A stretch of 63,178 nucleotides of DNA from Umezawaea beigongshangensis (GCF_016464305.1 NZ_JAEIOJ010000019.1:1-63178); one strand, 5' to 3'; shown: positions 1 to 8,125, numbered from the stretch's first letter. Notes: generated from the letters alone by a model not told the origin. Program-made: numbers and translations.

Positions 1-159
1 CCGCTGCGCCGCACGATCCAGCGCGAGATCGAGGACCAGCTCTCGGAGAAGATCCTGTTCGGCGAGATCCAGGCCGGACGGTCCGTGCTGGTCGACACCG
101 AGGGCGAGGGCGACGACGAGCGCTTCACGTTCCGCCTCGCTCACGTGCCCGCCCCGTGA
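1..159 (+). CDS. clpC: ClpC-type AAA+ chaperone, C-terminal end (5' partial)
   Basis: Only the last 52 codons lie in the window, so the start and both AAA+ modules are off the left edge. The visible part begins PLRRTIQREIEDQLSEKIL and ends in LAHVPAP before a TGA. The run 'LRR.IQ..IED.LSE.IL' is the conserved C-terminal D2 small-domain segment of ClpB/ClpC Hsp100 unfoldases. The short tail after it fits ClpC of actinomycetes, the unfoldase partner of ClpP. This is a housekeeping gene and marks the edge of the accessory region. ClpB rather than ClpC cannot be fully excluded from so little sequence. Confidence 0.85.
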   Translation, partial: PLRRTIQREIEDQLSEKILFGEIQAGRSVLVDTEGEGDDERFTFRLAHVPAP

Positions 160-244
160 CGCCCGGCCGAGCGGGTGAGGGCCGACCGGGTGACACCGGA
201 CCGCAGATCGACCGCGCTCATTGTGCCGTCAACCGGGTAGCTAA

Positions 245-261
245 TACTTTTAATTAAAGTA
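245..261. promoter_or_regulatory. AT-rich dyad operator/promoter (ACTT-N7-AAGT)
   Basis: TACTTT-TAATT-AAAGTA is a perfect inverted repeat with 6-bp arms and a 5-bp spacer, lying 14 bp before the GTG of the next gene in otherwise very GC-rich DNA. The same layout recurs at 38039-38055 (perfect) and 8084-8100 (imperfect). It could be an operator, a promoter core, or both. Confidence 0.5.
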
Positions 262-275
262 AATTCCCGGTTGGG

Positions 276-1133
276 GTGGATGTGCGCCTCGAACTCACCG
301 AACACCGCTGGCACGACCTGCGCACCGCGCTCGCCGCCGCGACCGAGCGGTTCGCCGACCTGCTGCTGTCCTGTCGCGATCCGGACCTGCCGGCGATCGG
401 CCACTGGTCGGTCGCGGAGGTCGCCGCGCACGCCGCGATCGTCTCCCGGATGCAGGCGGGCTTCCTGCGCTCTCCGGCCGCGCCGCTGGGCGTGCCCGAG
501 ATCGACCGGCTCCTCGCGAGCGCGACGCTCGGCGACTTCGCCCGGCTCAACGACGCGGCGCTGCGCGCGTTCCCCGAGCGGTCTCCCGAGGTTCTCGCGC
601 GCGACCTGCGCGAGGGGGTCGCCGACGTGGTGGAGCTCAGCGCCGACGCCGACCCCCACCGGTCCGCGCGCTGGCTGGGCGATTCCCGGATGCCGGTCGC
701 CTCGCTGCTGGCCCACCAGCTCAACGAGATCCTGCTGCACGGCTGGGACATCGCCAGAGCCGTCTCGCTCCCGTGGCGCGTCCCGTCCGCCGAGGCCGCC
801 CTCGCCTTCGAGGTGTTCCTGGTCCAGTTGCTCGGTGGCGAGCACACCGGCCACCTGTTCGGCGACGGTTCCGGGCGGGGTCGTCGCCTTCGCGTGGAGT
901 TCCGCTCCGCGCACACCACCCCGGTCGTGCTGGTCAGCGGCGAGGGCCGCGTCGGTGCGGACCCGCCGGGAGGTGGCGCGGACGCTCGCGTCCGGTTCGA
1001 GCCGGGCGCGCTGATGCTGACCGTCTTCCGCCGCACTCCGCTCGCTCGCGCCGTCGCGACCGGCCGGATCGTCGCCACCGGTCCCCGCCCCTGGGTCGCC
1101 GTCTCCTACCTGCGGCGGATGCGCACCCCCTGA
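276..1133 (+). CDS. Mycothiol-dependent DinB/MDMPI-type protein with SCP2-like C-terminus
   Basis: A 285-residue protein starting at GTG. The N-terminal half has the actinobacterial mycothiol-maleylpyruvate-isomerase layout: GHWSVAEVAAHAA with His52, then HQLNEILLHGWDIA with Glu151 and His155. These match the His-Glu-His metal triad of that family. The C-terminal half (about 190-280, with FEPGALMLTVFRRTPLA) resembles the SCP2-like domain that usually follows. Members isomerise maleylpyruvate or transfer mycothiol to or from electrophiles and thioethers; the substrate here is unknown. It sits beside a sulfur-rich gene cluster and is preceded by a dyad also found inside that cluster, so a role in mycothiol handling for the pathway is possible, though it could equally be a flanking gene. 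Confidence 0.75.
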   Translation: MDVRLELTEHRWHDLRTALAAATERFADLLLSCRDPDLPAIGHWSVAEVAAHAAIVSRMQAGFLRSPAAPLGVPEIDRLLASATLGDFARLNDAALRAFPERSPEVLARDLREGVADVVELSADADPHRSARWLGDSRMPVASLLAHQLNEILLHGWDIARAVSLPWRVPSAEAALAFEVFLVQLLGGEHTGHLFGDGSGRGRRLRVEFRSAHTTPVVLVSGEGRVGADPPGGGADARVRFEPGALMLTVFRRTPLARAVATGRIVATGPRPWVAVSYLRRMRTP

Positions 1134-1179
1134 AGTCCGCCGTCCCACTTCCCCGTCCGCACCCCTCGGAGGTCCCCGC

Positions 1180-2115
1180 ATGTCAGTACACGCATCGACA
1201 CGCACCGCGGAGGTTCCCGTTCGGCCCCGCCGTCCCTGGCTGGTGGTCGGCCTGAGCGCGCTGGTCGGCTTCCTGCTCACCGTCGTGTGGTCGGCCCACT
1301 TCGTGGACTCCGTCATCGGAGGCACGGTCGCAGACGGGCTGCTCGGCCACGACGCCGACGCGACACCGATCGCCGGGGTCGGCGCGGGCGTCGTGTTCGC
1401 CTTCGTGTCCGGTCTGGCGGGCACGTTCACCGCCTGCAACATCGCCGCGTTCGGAGTGATGGCGCCCGTCGCGGGTCGCGAGGGCGGCACCTCGGACAGG
1501 GTGCTGGGAGTGCTGCGCCCGCTCGCCCGGCTCTCCGTCGGCATGATCGCGGTGTCCGCCGCCTACGGCGTCGTCGTCGCCCTCGTCGGCACCGGCATGC
1601 CGCAGTTCCAGACCGCCACCACCGACGGACTCGCGCCCCGTCTGGTGCAGGCCATGGTCGTCTACGGCGTGGTCGGCCTGGTCATGGTCTACCTCGGCCT
1701 GGCCGCGGCCGGCCTGGTGCCCGACCCGCTGGCGCGGCTCGCCCGCCGGTGGCCCGGCGCACCGATGGTGGTGCTGGGCGCGCTGATCGGCGCCTTCCTC
1801 ATCGGCCGTCCGTTCCCGCTGTTCCGGGTGATGTTCCGGGACGCCGCCGAGAGCGGCAACGTCTTCTACGGAGCCGCGGCCTTCGCACTCCAGTCGGTGG
1901 GCAACATCCTCGTCATGGCCGTGCTGCTGCTGGTCGTGACCTGGTCGGCGGGTGCGCGGCTGGGGCGCTGGTTCGCCGCAGACCCGCGCCGCAGGGCCGT
2001 GCTGACCTCGGCCGCGTTCGTCGCGGCGGGTGTCTTCCTCGTCCTGTACTGGGACGTGCGCATCCTCGAACGCCGCGACCTCATCCCGTGGTACCCGGTC
2101 GCACCCTGGGTGTGA
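1180..2115 (+). CDS. Polytopic membrane protein, possibly CcdA/DsbD-like
   Basis: 311 residues, ATG start behind GGAGG. I count about eight hydrophobic helices, starting with LVVGLSALVGFLLTVVW (about residues 23-40). A loop-helix with GLAGTFTACNIAAFGVM has the small-residue/Cys/Asn character of the first helix of CcdA/DsbD-type thiol-electron transporters, but there is one Cys rather than the usual pair. The C-terminus (WYPVAPWV) would follow a last helix. It is 46 bp downstream of the mycothiol-type gene and probably co-transcribed. A thiol-redox or cytochrome-assembly role is inference only; function not assigned. Confidence 0.55.
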   Translation: MSVHASTRTAEVPVRPRRPWLVVGLSALVGFLLTVVWSAHFVDSVIGGTVADGLLGHDADATPIAGVGAGVVFAFVSGLAGTFTACNIAAFGVMAPVAGREGGTSDRVLGVLRPLARLSVGMIAVSAAYGVVVALVGTGMPQFQTATTDGLAPRLVQAMVVYGVVGLVMVYLGLAAAGLVPDPLARLARRWPGAPMVVLGALIGAFLIGRPFPLFRVMFRDAAESGNVFYGAAAFALQSVGNILVMAVLLLVVTWSAGARLGRWFAADPRRRAVLTSAAFVAAGVFLVLYWDVRILERRDLIPWYPVAPWV

Positions 2116-2125
2116 GCCTTGACTT

Positions 2126-2142
2126 TACTTAAAAAATATATA
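2126..2142. promoter_or_regulatory. AT-rich promoter island with ACTT half-dyad
   Basis: TACTTA-AAAAA-TATATA occurs 11 bp after the membrane-protein stop, about 95 bp before the next GTG. The left half and A-tract match the sites at 8084 and 38039 (shared ACTTRAAAAA); the right half is degenerate. It probably drives the unrecognised gene at 2238. Confidence 0.4.
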
Positions 2143-2237
2143 GTCTTATGTGTGTAGGCCGAGCGTGACCGCTCCGCGTGCCGTCCGGCATCAGCCCACT
2201 GGCGGTCCCAACTCGACAGACGCTGGAGGTGTCTGGA

Positions 2238-3440
2238 GTGAGTCTTTCCAAGGAGAACTACGAGTCTCTGAACCTGGAGCCCAAGCCGATCCGTCCGCAC
2301 ATCTTGGCCGCCGCGACGGTGGTCTTCGGCGACGACTACTACTCGGGCCGGAGGGAGACCATCAACCTCTCCGGGTTCGTGCAGCTGAACAAGTGGCCGA
2401 TGCCCGGATTCGAGCACCGCGTGGACGAGAAGGGCTACGCCTCGTTCGACACGGAGCTCATCAGCGCCCCGGAAGTCGGCATCAAGGGGTACAGCTACGA
2501 GCTGGACGACCGCCTTCAGGTCTTGTCCAACCCGTTCCTGCCCAACTCCGGCCACGTCAAGCAGATCGTGCCGGGCAAGAACTTCCCCGCGGAGTTCTAC
2601 ATCCGTCGCTTCGGCATCCTGGAGACGAGCACGCTGCGCCTCGCGCACCGCAACGTCATCGACATCTACGGTGTCGTGGACAACGTGCCGCCCTTCAAGA
2701 AGCCGCTGACCGGTCCGTACCTGGGTCACCCGCGCGGCGACGGCCCGTTCGACGTCGTCCAGGCGCCGAACGTGGTGCGCGGTACCACGTTGCCCGAAGC
2801 GTGGTACCCGGCCAGTGACGAGAACGAGCCCCTCGGCATCACGCCGGAGGTCTTCTTCGCGCCCAGCGCCGGCCCGTGCATGTCGATGCTGGTCGACCCC
2901 TCGCTGATCATGCAGGTGACCCTGGAGGGTCAGCTCGAGGTCGAGGTCAACGGCAAGACCGTGAAGGTGGACCTGGCGGGCGACTACCGCAAGGCCGCCG
3001 GTGCGGAGATCCTGCTGTTCGGTCCGGACAAGCACGCCGACGGCCCCGGCGTGCTCGCGCAGCTCGCGCGCGTCGCGGTCTCCGGTCACTGCGCCGAGCT
3101 GGGTGGCAGGGTCATGCTGCGGGCGTCGTGGCCGCGCGTGTCGGGCGGCACGCTCGGCGAGGGCAACGAGGACAGCCTGAGCCGCGTCTCCTTCCCGAGC
3201 GACCTGCACATCGACACCAACTTCGAGCTGTGCACCCCGCACGGCACGCTCTACGCCGACAACTCCGTCCACGTCGCGGGCAAGCTGCGCGACGTGGAGG
3301 CGACCGGCACGGAGCTGAAGCTGGACGGCGCCGACTCGCCGCTGGTCACGACGGAGAACGAGGTGAAGGCCCGCCTGACCGGCGTCCGCCTGGCGATGCG
3401 CGACGCGCACGTGGGCGAGACCGCCGCCGTCAACATCTGA
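2238..3440 (+). CDS. Unrecognised soluble protein, possibly a duplicated beta-rich fold
   Basis: 400 residues. GTG at 2238 was chosen because GGAGGT lies 7 nt upstream; the frame stays open further up but without a ribosome site. I do not recognise the family. There is no signal peptide or membrane segment. The protein is rich in alternating hydrophobic strands and seems to contain two similar halves: INLSGFVQLNKWPMPGFEH near residue 40, and a later half with SLIMQVTLEGQLEVEVNG near 230. No catalytic motif stands out, and Cys residues are few. It opens the cluster behind an AT-rich promoter and is followed by a hairpin, so it may be made in greater amount than the genes downstream. A binding, scaffold or cyclase-like role would be a guess. 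Confidence 0.7.
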   Translation: MSLSKENYESLNLEPKPIRPHILAAATVVFGDDYYSGRRETINLSGFVQLNKWPMPGFEHRVDEKGYASFDTELISAPEVGIKGYSYELDDRLQVLSNPFLPNSGHVKQIVPGKNFPAEFYIRRFGILETSTLRLAHRNVIDIYGVVDNVPPFKKPLTGPYLGHPRGDGPFDVVQAPNVVRGTTLPEAWYPASDENEPLGITPEVFFAPSAGPCMSMLVDPSLIMQVTLEGQLEVEVNGKTVKVDLAGDYRKAAGAEILLFGPDKHADGPGVLAQLARVAVSGHCAELGGRVMLRASWPRVSGGTLGEGNEDSLSRVSFPSDLHIDTNFELCTPHGTLYADNSVHVAGKLRDVEATGTELKLDGADSPLVTTENEVKARLTGVRLAMRDAHVGETAAVNI

Positions 3441-3490
3441 TGCCGGTTGCCACCGACGCAGGTGTGGTTTAAGTTCCAATAGCAAGTTCC

Positions 3491-3526
3491 GGTGGGTGTC
3501 GCCCGTGCTTCCGGGTGGCACCCACC
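3491..3526 (+). terminator. GC-rich hairpin in the 2238/3560 intergenic gap
   Basis: GGTGGGTGTCGCCCG and CGGGTGGCACCCACC pair at 13 of 15 positions around a 6-nt loop. There is no T-tract. The hairpin ends 33 bp before the ATG of the methyltransferase gene, so it could be a terminator of the upstream gene, an attenuator or an mRNA-stabilising stem. Confidence 0.45.
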
Positions 3527-3559
3527 GGCGCGGCCGGCGACCCGAGGGGAGAGCGCCGC

Positions 3560-4459
3560 ATGGACTCCCGACTCCTGGCCATGCACCAGGTGATGCTGGC
3601 GGACCACGTGCGCATCGACGCCTACGACCGAGCGCTGGCGCGTGCCGTCAGACCGGGTGACGTGATCGCGGACGTCGGCGCCGGGACGTTGGTGCTGTCC
3701 GTGCTCGCGCTCAAGCACGGCGCGTCCCACGTGTACGCGATCGAGGCCGACCCCGCGATGGCCCAGCTGGCTGAGCGCATCGCCGCCGACAACGACTTCC
3801 GGGACCGGATCACCGTGGTGCAGGGCGACGCGCGGGTGGCGCGCCTGCCGCGCGCGGTGGACGTCGTGGTCGCCGAGCTGATGGGCAACCTCGGTCCGGA
3901 GGAGGAGATGGTCGAGCTGGTCGCCGCCGTCGCCAAGCGCAACCTCGCCCCCGGTGGGCGCGTCGTGCCCCGTCGCCTCACCACTCACCTCACCGCGATC
4001 GGGTTCGACGGCGAGGGCTGGGGCGTGTGGCGGGAGGAGCACCTCGGCTACCGGCTCGACGCGGTGCGCGCCGCGGCACCGCCAGGACCCCAGCTGCACT
4101 TCTTCCAGCGCGATCCCGTGCTGCTCAGTGCGCACGTCCCGGTGGCGGTCAGCGAGATCGGCGTCAGCCGCGCCGGTCGGCCCGCGGCTCCCGGCCGCCT
4201 GCGCGTCGAGCGAGCGGGCGAGCTGCACGCCGTGATGGGCCACTTCTCCGCCGAGCTGGCAGACGGCGTGGTGCTGTCGAACTTCCCCTCCTACCCCGGC
4301 TGCAACTGGGCCGTGTGGACCTGGCCGATCAAGCACACGCCGGTGCTGCCGGGCGACGAGGTGCTCGCGGAGCTGGTCCCGCCGCTCTCCCGCGCCGCCG
4401 CGCGCGACGCGACGGAGTGGCGCCTGGACTGCGCCCTCTCCCGGCGAAGGAGCGCCTGA
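3560..4459 (+). CDS. Protein-arginine-methyltransferase-like SAM enzyme
   Basis: 299 residues, ATG behind GAGGGGAGAG. Visible PRMT-type features are: motif I DVGAGTLVLSVLALKHGA (about 40-57), post-I VYAIE, and VAELMGNLGPEEEM at about 107-120, which matches the 'double-E' substrate loop of PRMTs. A DGEGWGVWREEHLGY stretch and a beta-rich C-terminal half follow. PRMTs transfer methyl groups from SAM to arginine guanidines; the bacterial homologue SznE of streptozotocin biosynthesis methylates free arginine. The substrate here could be free arginine, a peptide or a pathway intermediate. The next gene overlaps its stop by 1 nt, so the two are translationally coupled. Confidence 0.8.
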   Translation: MDSRLLAMHQVMLADHVRIDAYDRALARAVRPGDVIADVGAGTLVLSVLALKHGASHVYAIEADPAMAQLAERIAADNDFRDRITVVQGDARVARLPRAVDVVVAELMGNLGPEEEMVELVAAVAKRNLAPGGRVVPRRLTTHLTAIGFDGEGWGVWREEHLGYRLDAVRAAAPPGPQLHFFQRDPVLLSAHVPVAVSEIGVSRAGRPAAPGRLRVERAGELHAVMGHFSAELADGVVLSNFPSYPGCNWAVWTWPIKHTPVLPGDEVLAELVPPLSRAAARDATEWRLDCALSRRRSA

Positions 4460-5097
4460 TGCCCATGTCGCTGGGGACCGTCCGCGACATCCCGGTCCGC
4501 GCGCTGAAGCTGTGCGGCCTCACCTGGTCGGGCGAGTTCCTGTGGTTCTCCGAGGCCGTGTCGAGCCGGATCATGGCCCTCGACCCGGTCACGGGGAGCG
4601 TCGAGCGGCGCATCGCCTGCCCCGGCGTGCGCACCGACCTGACCACGCTGTCCGGCAACCTCGTGCAGGTGGTCGGCGACAACCGCGACCTGCGGGTGAT
4701 CGACCCGGACAGCGGCGAGACGGTCGTGGAGATGGCCAACCCGCGGCCCGGTCACGTGCTGTGCGGGCTGGAGGCCACCCGCGACGGCATCTGGCTCGGC
4801 TACGAGGACCTGCGCGTGCTCGACCTGCGCAGCGCGGAGAACGGCGAGCTGCTGGACAGCATCCCGGTCACCCGGCCCATCGCGGGCCTGACCGTGTCCG
4901 ACCGCTTCCTCGTCTACTCCGACCACCGGGCCGGCACGATCAACCTGGTCGACGTCGCCCTGCGGCGCCAGGTCGCCAGCTACGACGTGGCCGGCAACCC
5001 CACCGGGATCACCTGGGACGGTCGCCGGATCTGGTACTGCGACTACACCACGCTCCAACTGCGCGCGATCGAGGTGCCCGGCATCAGCGGAACCTGA
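4459..5097 (+). CDS. Small beta-propeller (glutamine-cyclotransferase/Vgb-like) protein
   Basis: 212 residues. The ATG overlaps the upstream TGA by 1 nt. Repeated short strand units such as GLTWSGEFLWFSE, ALDPVTGSV, VIDPDSGETV and GITWDGRRIWYCD are spaced about 40 residues apart and have the 'W-D-G..lWy.D' pattern of propeller proteins of the glutamine cyclotransferase or virginiamycin-B-lyase superfamilies. There is no signal peptide, so it is cytoplasmic. I do not see an obvious catalytic residue set. It could be a lyase, a cyclase or a binding partner for the adjoining methyltransferase. Confidence 0.6.
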   Translation: MPMSLGTVRDIPVRALKLCGLTWSGEFLWFSEAVSSRIMALDPVTGSVERRIACPGVRTDLTTLSGNLVQVVGDNRDLRVIDPDSGETVVEMANPRPGHVLCGLEATRDGIWLGYEDLRVLDLRSAENGELLDSIPVTRPIAGLTVSDRFLVYSDHRAGTINLVDVALRRQVASYDVAGNPTGITWDGRRIWYCDYTTLQLRAIEVPGISGT

Positions 5098-5115
5098 ACC
5101 CGGAGGGAGCCACCC

Positions 5116-6432
5116 GTGTCCGACCTCACCGCCGGTCCACCACCCCCGTCGCGCCGCGCGCTGGTCCAGCGCGTGGCGCGGGTGTGCGTGCTGCTGGTCG
5201 CCGTGCTGGTGCCCGCGCTCGTCTCGGCCCTGGTGCGTGGTGCGCGCTCCGGCCGCGACACCGGCCTGCGGCACCTCTACCGGCGCACCACGGTGCTGCT
5301 GATCCGCCTGGGGCCCACGTTCGTCAAGGCGGGGCAGGTGCTGGGCACGCGACGCGACGTGCTGCCGCCCGCGTTGTGCGACGAGCTGGGCGTGCTCCAG
5401 GACGACGTGCCGCCGATGAACCGCGCCCAGACCGACCGCGCACTGGCCGAGGCGTTCGGCGACGAGCTGGACGAGCTGTTCGCCGAGGTGGATCGCACCC
5501 CCGTGGCGAGCGGCAGCGTGGCCTGCGTCTACCGGGGGACGCTGCGCTCGGGTCGCACGGCGGCGCTCAAGCTGCGGCGACCGGGGGTGGAGCGGGTGAT
5601 GGGACTCGACCTGCTGCTGATGCGGCGGGGCGCGGCCCTGGTCGCGAGGTTGCCGGTGTTCGCCGGGGTGCTGGTCACCGACGTGGTGGACCACGTGGCG
5701 GGGGCCGTGCTGGGCCAGCTCGACTTCGAGCGCGAGGCCGAGGCGCTGCGGCGGTTGCGGCGCAACCTGTCGGCGGTGCCGCGGGTGTGGGTGCCGCAGG
5801 TGTTCACCGAGGCGTCGCGGCCCCGGTGCATCGTCATGGAGTTCATCGACGGCCTGGCGACCGACACCGCCCAGCGGTGCTCGCCCGCCGCGCGCAAGCG
5901 CTTCGGCGTCTCCGGGCTCACCGCGATCTACCAGATGCTGTTCGTGGACGGGTTCGTGCACTGCGACCTGCACCCCGGCAACCTGTACTTCACCGCGTCG
6001 GCGCAGGTCGTGGTCCTCGACGCCGGCTTCAGCGTGCAGTTGACCGACCGGCTGCGCCGCCTGTTCGCCGAGTTCTTCATGAACATGGCCGTCGGCAGGG
6101 GGAAGCGCGCGGCCGAGATCGTGGTGGAGAGCTCCGCCGGGCTCGACGAGCGCGCGGACGTGACGGGTTTCCTGACCCGGATGGCCGACCTGGTCGAGCG
6201 CAGCCACGGCCTGCCCGCGAAGGAGTTCAGCCTGGTCGGCTTCGCCACCGAGATGTTCGACCTCCAGCGCAAGCACGGTGTGCACGCCGCGCCCGAACTC
6301 ATCTTTCCGCTGCTGTCGCTACTGGTGATCGAAGGAACCATTCGGGAGCTCAACCCCGACGTCGACTTCCAGGAGGCGGCGAAGCCCGTGGTGGTGAAGG
6401 GGTTGTTCGGGACGACTACCACATCCGGCTGA
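5116..6432 (+). CDS. ABC1/UbiB (ADCK) kinase-like protein
   Basis: 438 residues, GTG behind GGAGGGAG. An N-terminal hydrophobic helix (VCVLLVAVLVPALVSAL) is followed by the ABC1 signature GPTFVKAGQVLGTRRD (KxGQ motif), the Ala-rich loop VASGSVACVYRG, the invariant AALKLRRPG lysine, the catalytic loop HCDLHPGN and DAG in place of the DFG of ordinary kinases. This is a full-length UbiB/ADCK protein. Family members support isoprenoid lipid and quinone biosynthesis through an unusual ATPase-like activity. Finding one next to a PRMT-like and a propeller gene in a biosynthetic cluster is unusual; a lipid-linked or terpenoid substrate is one inference. It is 18 bp downstream of the propeller gene, so probably the same operon. 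Confidence 0.85.
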   Translation: MSDLTAGPPPPSRRALVQRVARVCVLLVAVLVPALVSALVRGARSGRDTGLRHLYRRTTVLLIRLGPTFVKAGQVLGTRRDVLPPALCDELGVLQDDVPPMNRAQTDRALAEAFGDELDELFAEVDRTPVASGSVACVYRGTLRSGRTAALKLRRPGVERVMGLDLLLMRRGAALVARLPVFAGVLVTDVVDHVAGAVLGQLDFEREAEALRRLRRNLSAVPRVWVPQVFTEASRPRCIVMEFIDGLATDTAQRCSPAARKRFGVSGLTAIYQMLFVDGFVHCDLHPGNLYFTASAQVVVLDAGFSVQLTDRLRRLFAEFFMNMAVGRGKRAAEIVVESSAGLDERADVTGFLTRMADLVERSHGLPAKEFSLVGFATEMFDLQRKHGVHAAPELIFPLLSLLVIEGTIRELNPDVDFQEAAKPVVVKGLFGTTTTSG

Positions 6433-6467
6433 GCGGCGGCTGTGGCAGATGTCCTAGTCGACAGCTA

Positions 6468-6473
6468 TAGGAT
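6468..6473 (+). promoter_or_regulatory. -10 element TAGGAT before the first HxlR gene
   Basis: TAGGAT within CTATAGGATCG is a typical actinomycete -10 hexamer, 33 bp before the ATG at 6506. I see no convincing -35 element. The start codon has GGAAGGAG as ribosome site. Confidence 0.45.
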
Positions 6474-6505
6474 CGAGTAGTCTGTGCTGTCGGAAGGAGA
6501 CGACC

Positions 6506-7198
6506 ATGACGACCAAGCGGACCTACCAGCAGTACTGCGGTCTCGCGTCGGGCCTCGACGTGGTGGGCGAACGCTGGACCCTGCTGATCGTCCGCGAGTT
6601 GCTGATGGGCCCCGCCCGGTACAGCGACATGCTGGCGAACCTTCCGGGCCTCGGCACGAACCTGCTGGCCGAACGCCTGAAGTTCTTGGTGGAGCGCGGC
6701 GTGGTCGAGCAGGTCGACCTCCGCGGCACCGGCTCGCAGCTGGCCTACGCGCTGACCCCGGTCGGCGAGCGGCTCCGCCCGTTGATCCTGGGTCTGGCGC
6801 GCTGGGGCATGGAGTTCGTGGGCGACCTGCGCCCGGAGGACGCCGTCCGGCCGCACTGGGGCTTCCTGGCCGTCGAGTCCATGCTCGACCAGTCGAAGGT
6901 CTCCGACGTGGACGAGAACTACGAGTTCCGGGTGGACGACCAGGTCTTCCACGTCCAGGTCTCCGGTGGCCGGGCCCGCGCCGTGAAGGGCGCTGCGGTC
7001 GACCCCGCGATGGTCGCGAAGACCGACGCCGCCACGTTCGTGCAGGTCGGTGCGGGCCGCCTCACCCCGCTGCTGGCGATGGTGACCGGCAGACTGTCGT
7101 TGCAGGGCGACATGGAGGCCGTGGTGCGGTGCTGCGACCTGCTCGGCCTGGAAACGGGTGTGCCCGCCCGGCAGTCACCACCCGTCGCGGCCGTCTGA
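6506..7198 (+). CDS. HxlR-family regulator with SCP2-like C-terminal domain (copy 1)
   Basis: 230 residues. The N-terminal 100 residues are an HxlR winged helix (DVVGERWTLLIVRELLMGP, then RYSDMLANLPGLGTNLLAERL). The C-terminal half (FRVDDQVFHVQVSGGRA ... ATFVQVGAGRLTPLLAMVTG) is an SCP2/sterol-carrier-like fold that probably binds a hydrophobic ligand. HxlR proteins are dimeric repressors or activators that respond to small molecules. A paralogue lies at 13154; the two bracket the sulfur operon. The pathway product or an intermediate is a reasonable ligand guess. Confidence 0.88.
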   Translation: MTTKRTYQQYCGLASGLDVVGERWTLLIVRELLMGPARYSDMLANLPGLGTNLLAERLKFLVERGVVEQVDLRGTGSQLAYALTPVGERLRPLILGLARWGMEFVGDLRPEDAVRPHWGFLAVESMLDQSKVSDVDENYEFRVDDQVFHVQVSGGRARAVKGAAVDPAMVAKTDAATFVQVGAGRLTPLLAMVTGRLSLQGDMEAVVRCCDLLGLETGVPARQSPPVAAV

Positions 7199-7224
7199 CA
7201 CCACCACTGGGAGGCGCTGCCCGG

Positions 7225-7932
7225 ATGACCGGTCCTGTCGGTCTGTGGCCCGAATCCGCTGACGACGGCTACCGCGAGGCGCGCACCGAGCTGTGGCACG
7301 CCGAGCGGAACCTGCGCGACGCGCTGGAGGCGGTCGCGCGTGCCCGCCGCGCGCTACCGCCGGGCGCGCTGCTGGAGGACTACCCGCTCCGGGAGGGGCC
7401 CGACGACCCCGGCCTCGACGAGCCCGAGCGCGTCCTGGGGCTGGTCGACCTGTTCGGCGAGCACGACACCCTGGTCGTCTACCACCTGATGTTCGCTCCG
7501 GGCGCCCGCGAGGGCTGCCGGATGTGCTCGATGTGGGTGGACGGCCTGCACGGGGTGTCGCACCACCTGGCCCGGCACACCGCGTTCGCCGTGGTGGCGG
7601 AGGCGGGAGTGCCCGAACTGCGGGCGTGGGGTCGCCGGCGCGGCTGGGACGGGCTGCGGCTGGTGTCCGCCGGAGGGACGTCGTTCGGTCGCGATCTGGG
7701 CGCGGTCCACGAGGACGGTTCGCTGCGGCCCGGGCTGAGCGTGCTGCGCCGCGACGGGGACGGCGTGCGCCACTTCTACACCGCGTTCGCCGACTGGACC
7801 GGCGAGGACGGGGAACGCGGCATCGACCTGTACTCGCCGGTGTGGCAGGTGCTGGACCTGCTGCCGCAGGGGCGGGGCAGCTGGTACGCGGCCAACGACT
7901 ACGCGGGCAGGCTGCGCGGCGACCGCCGCTGA
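7225..7932 (+). CDS. DUF899 thioredoxin-like protein
   Basis: 235 residues, ATG behind GGGAGG, 26 bp after the HxlR gene. The N-terminal helix is charged (REARTELWHAERNLRDALE), as in DUF899, followed by LVDLFGEHDTLVVYHLMF and GCRMCSMWVDGLHGV. The GCxxCS/T..DG pattern is the hallmark of DUF899 proteins, which have a thioredoxin-like fold and are often annotated as thioredoxin or dithiol-disulfide oxidoreductase. Here the two Cys are CRMC. The C-terminal YSPVWQVLDLLPQGRG also fits the family. Cytoplasmic. In this setting it could reduce a disulfide intermediate, but no direct evidence shows that. Confidence 0.85.
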   Translation: MTGPVGLWPESADDGYREARTELWHAERNLRDALEAVARARRALPPGALLEDYPLREGPDDPGLDEPERVLGLVDLFGEHDTLVVYHLMFAPGAREGCRMCSMWVDGLHGVSHHLARHTAFAVVAEAGVPELRAWGRRRGWDGLRLVSAGGTSFGRDLGAVHEDGSLRPGLSVLRRDGDGVRHFYTAFADWTGEDGERGIDLYSPVWQVLDLLPQGRGSWYAANDYAGRLRGDRR

Positions 7933-8083
7933 GCGACGGGGTGCCGACCGAGGACGGGTGAGCCGCTCGGCGACTCCGGGTCCGTGCCGAACGGCTGTGT
8001 CGAACGGCCGCGCTGAACGGCTGTGGCGATCGGCCGCGCCGTGGTCTCGGCTCGATCCTCCCTGGTCGATCCGTGTTACTGTT
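7933..8083. other. Non-coding gap before the sulfur operon
   Basis: About 150 bp with several near-repeats of GAACGG/CGGCCGCG (for example GTCGAACGGCCGCGCTGAACGG) but no supported gene. An open frame runs through from 7958 into the next gene but lacks a ribosome site upstream of 8126. Confidence 0.4.
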
Positions 8084-8100
8084 TACTTGAAAAACAGGTT
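8084..8100. promoter_or_regulatory. Shared dyad operator/promoter (ACTT-N7-AGGT)
   Basis: TACTTG-AAAAA-CAGGTT matches 15 of 16 bases with ACTTGAAAAACAAGTT at 38040. It lies 25 bp before the GTG of the sulfur operon's first gene. The near-identity of two sites 30 kb apart is the best evidence that these are true regulatory sites. It sits inside the upstream extension of the frame, which supports the start at 8126. Confidence 0.6.
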
Positions 8101-8125
8101 CCACCCTGAGGGGAATGGGGGGATC

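Noticed and set aside
1866-3521. Minus-strand frame of 551 codons opposite the membrane and unrecognised genes.
   Set aside because: Antisense to two genes with good ribosome sites; no recognisable domain.
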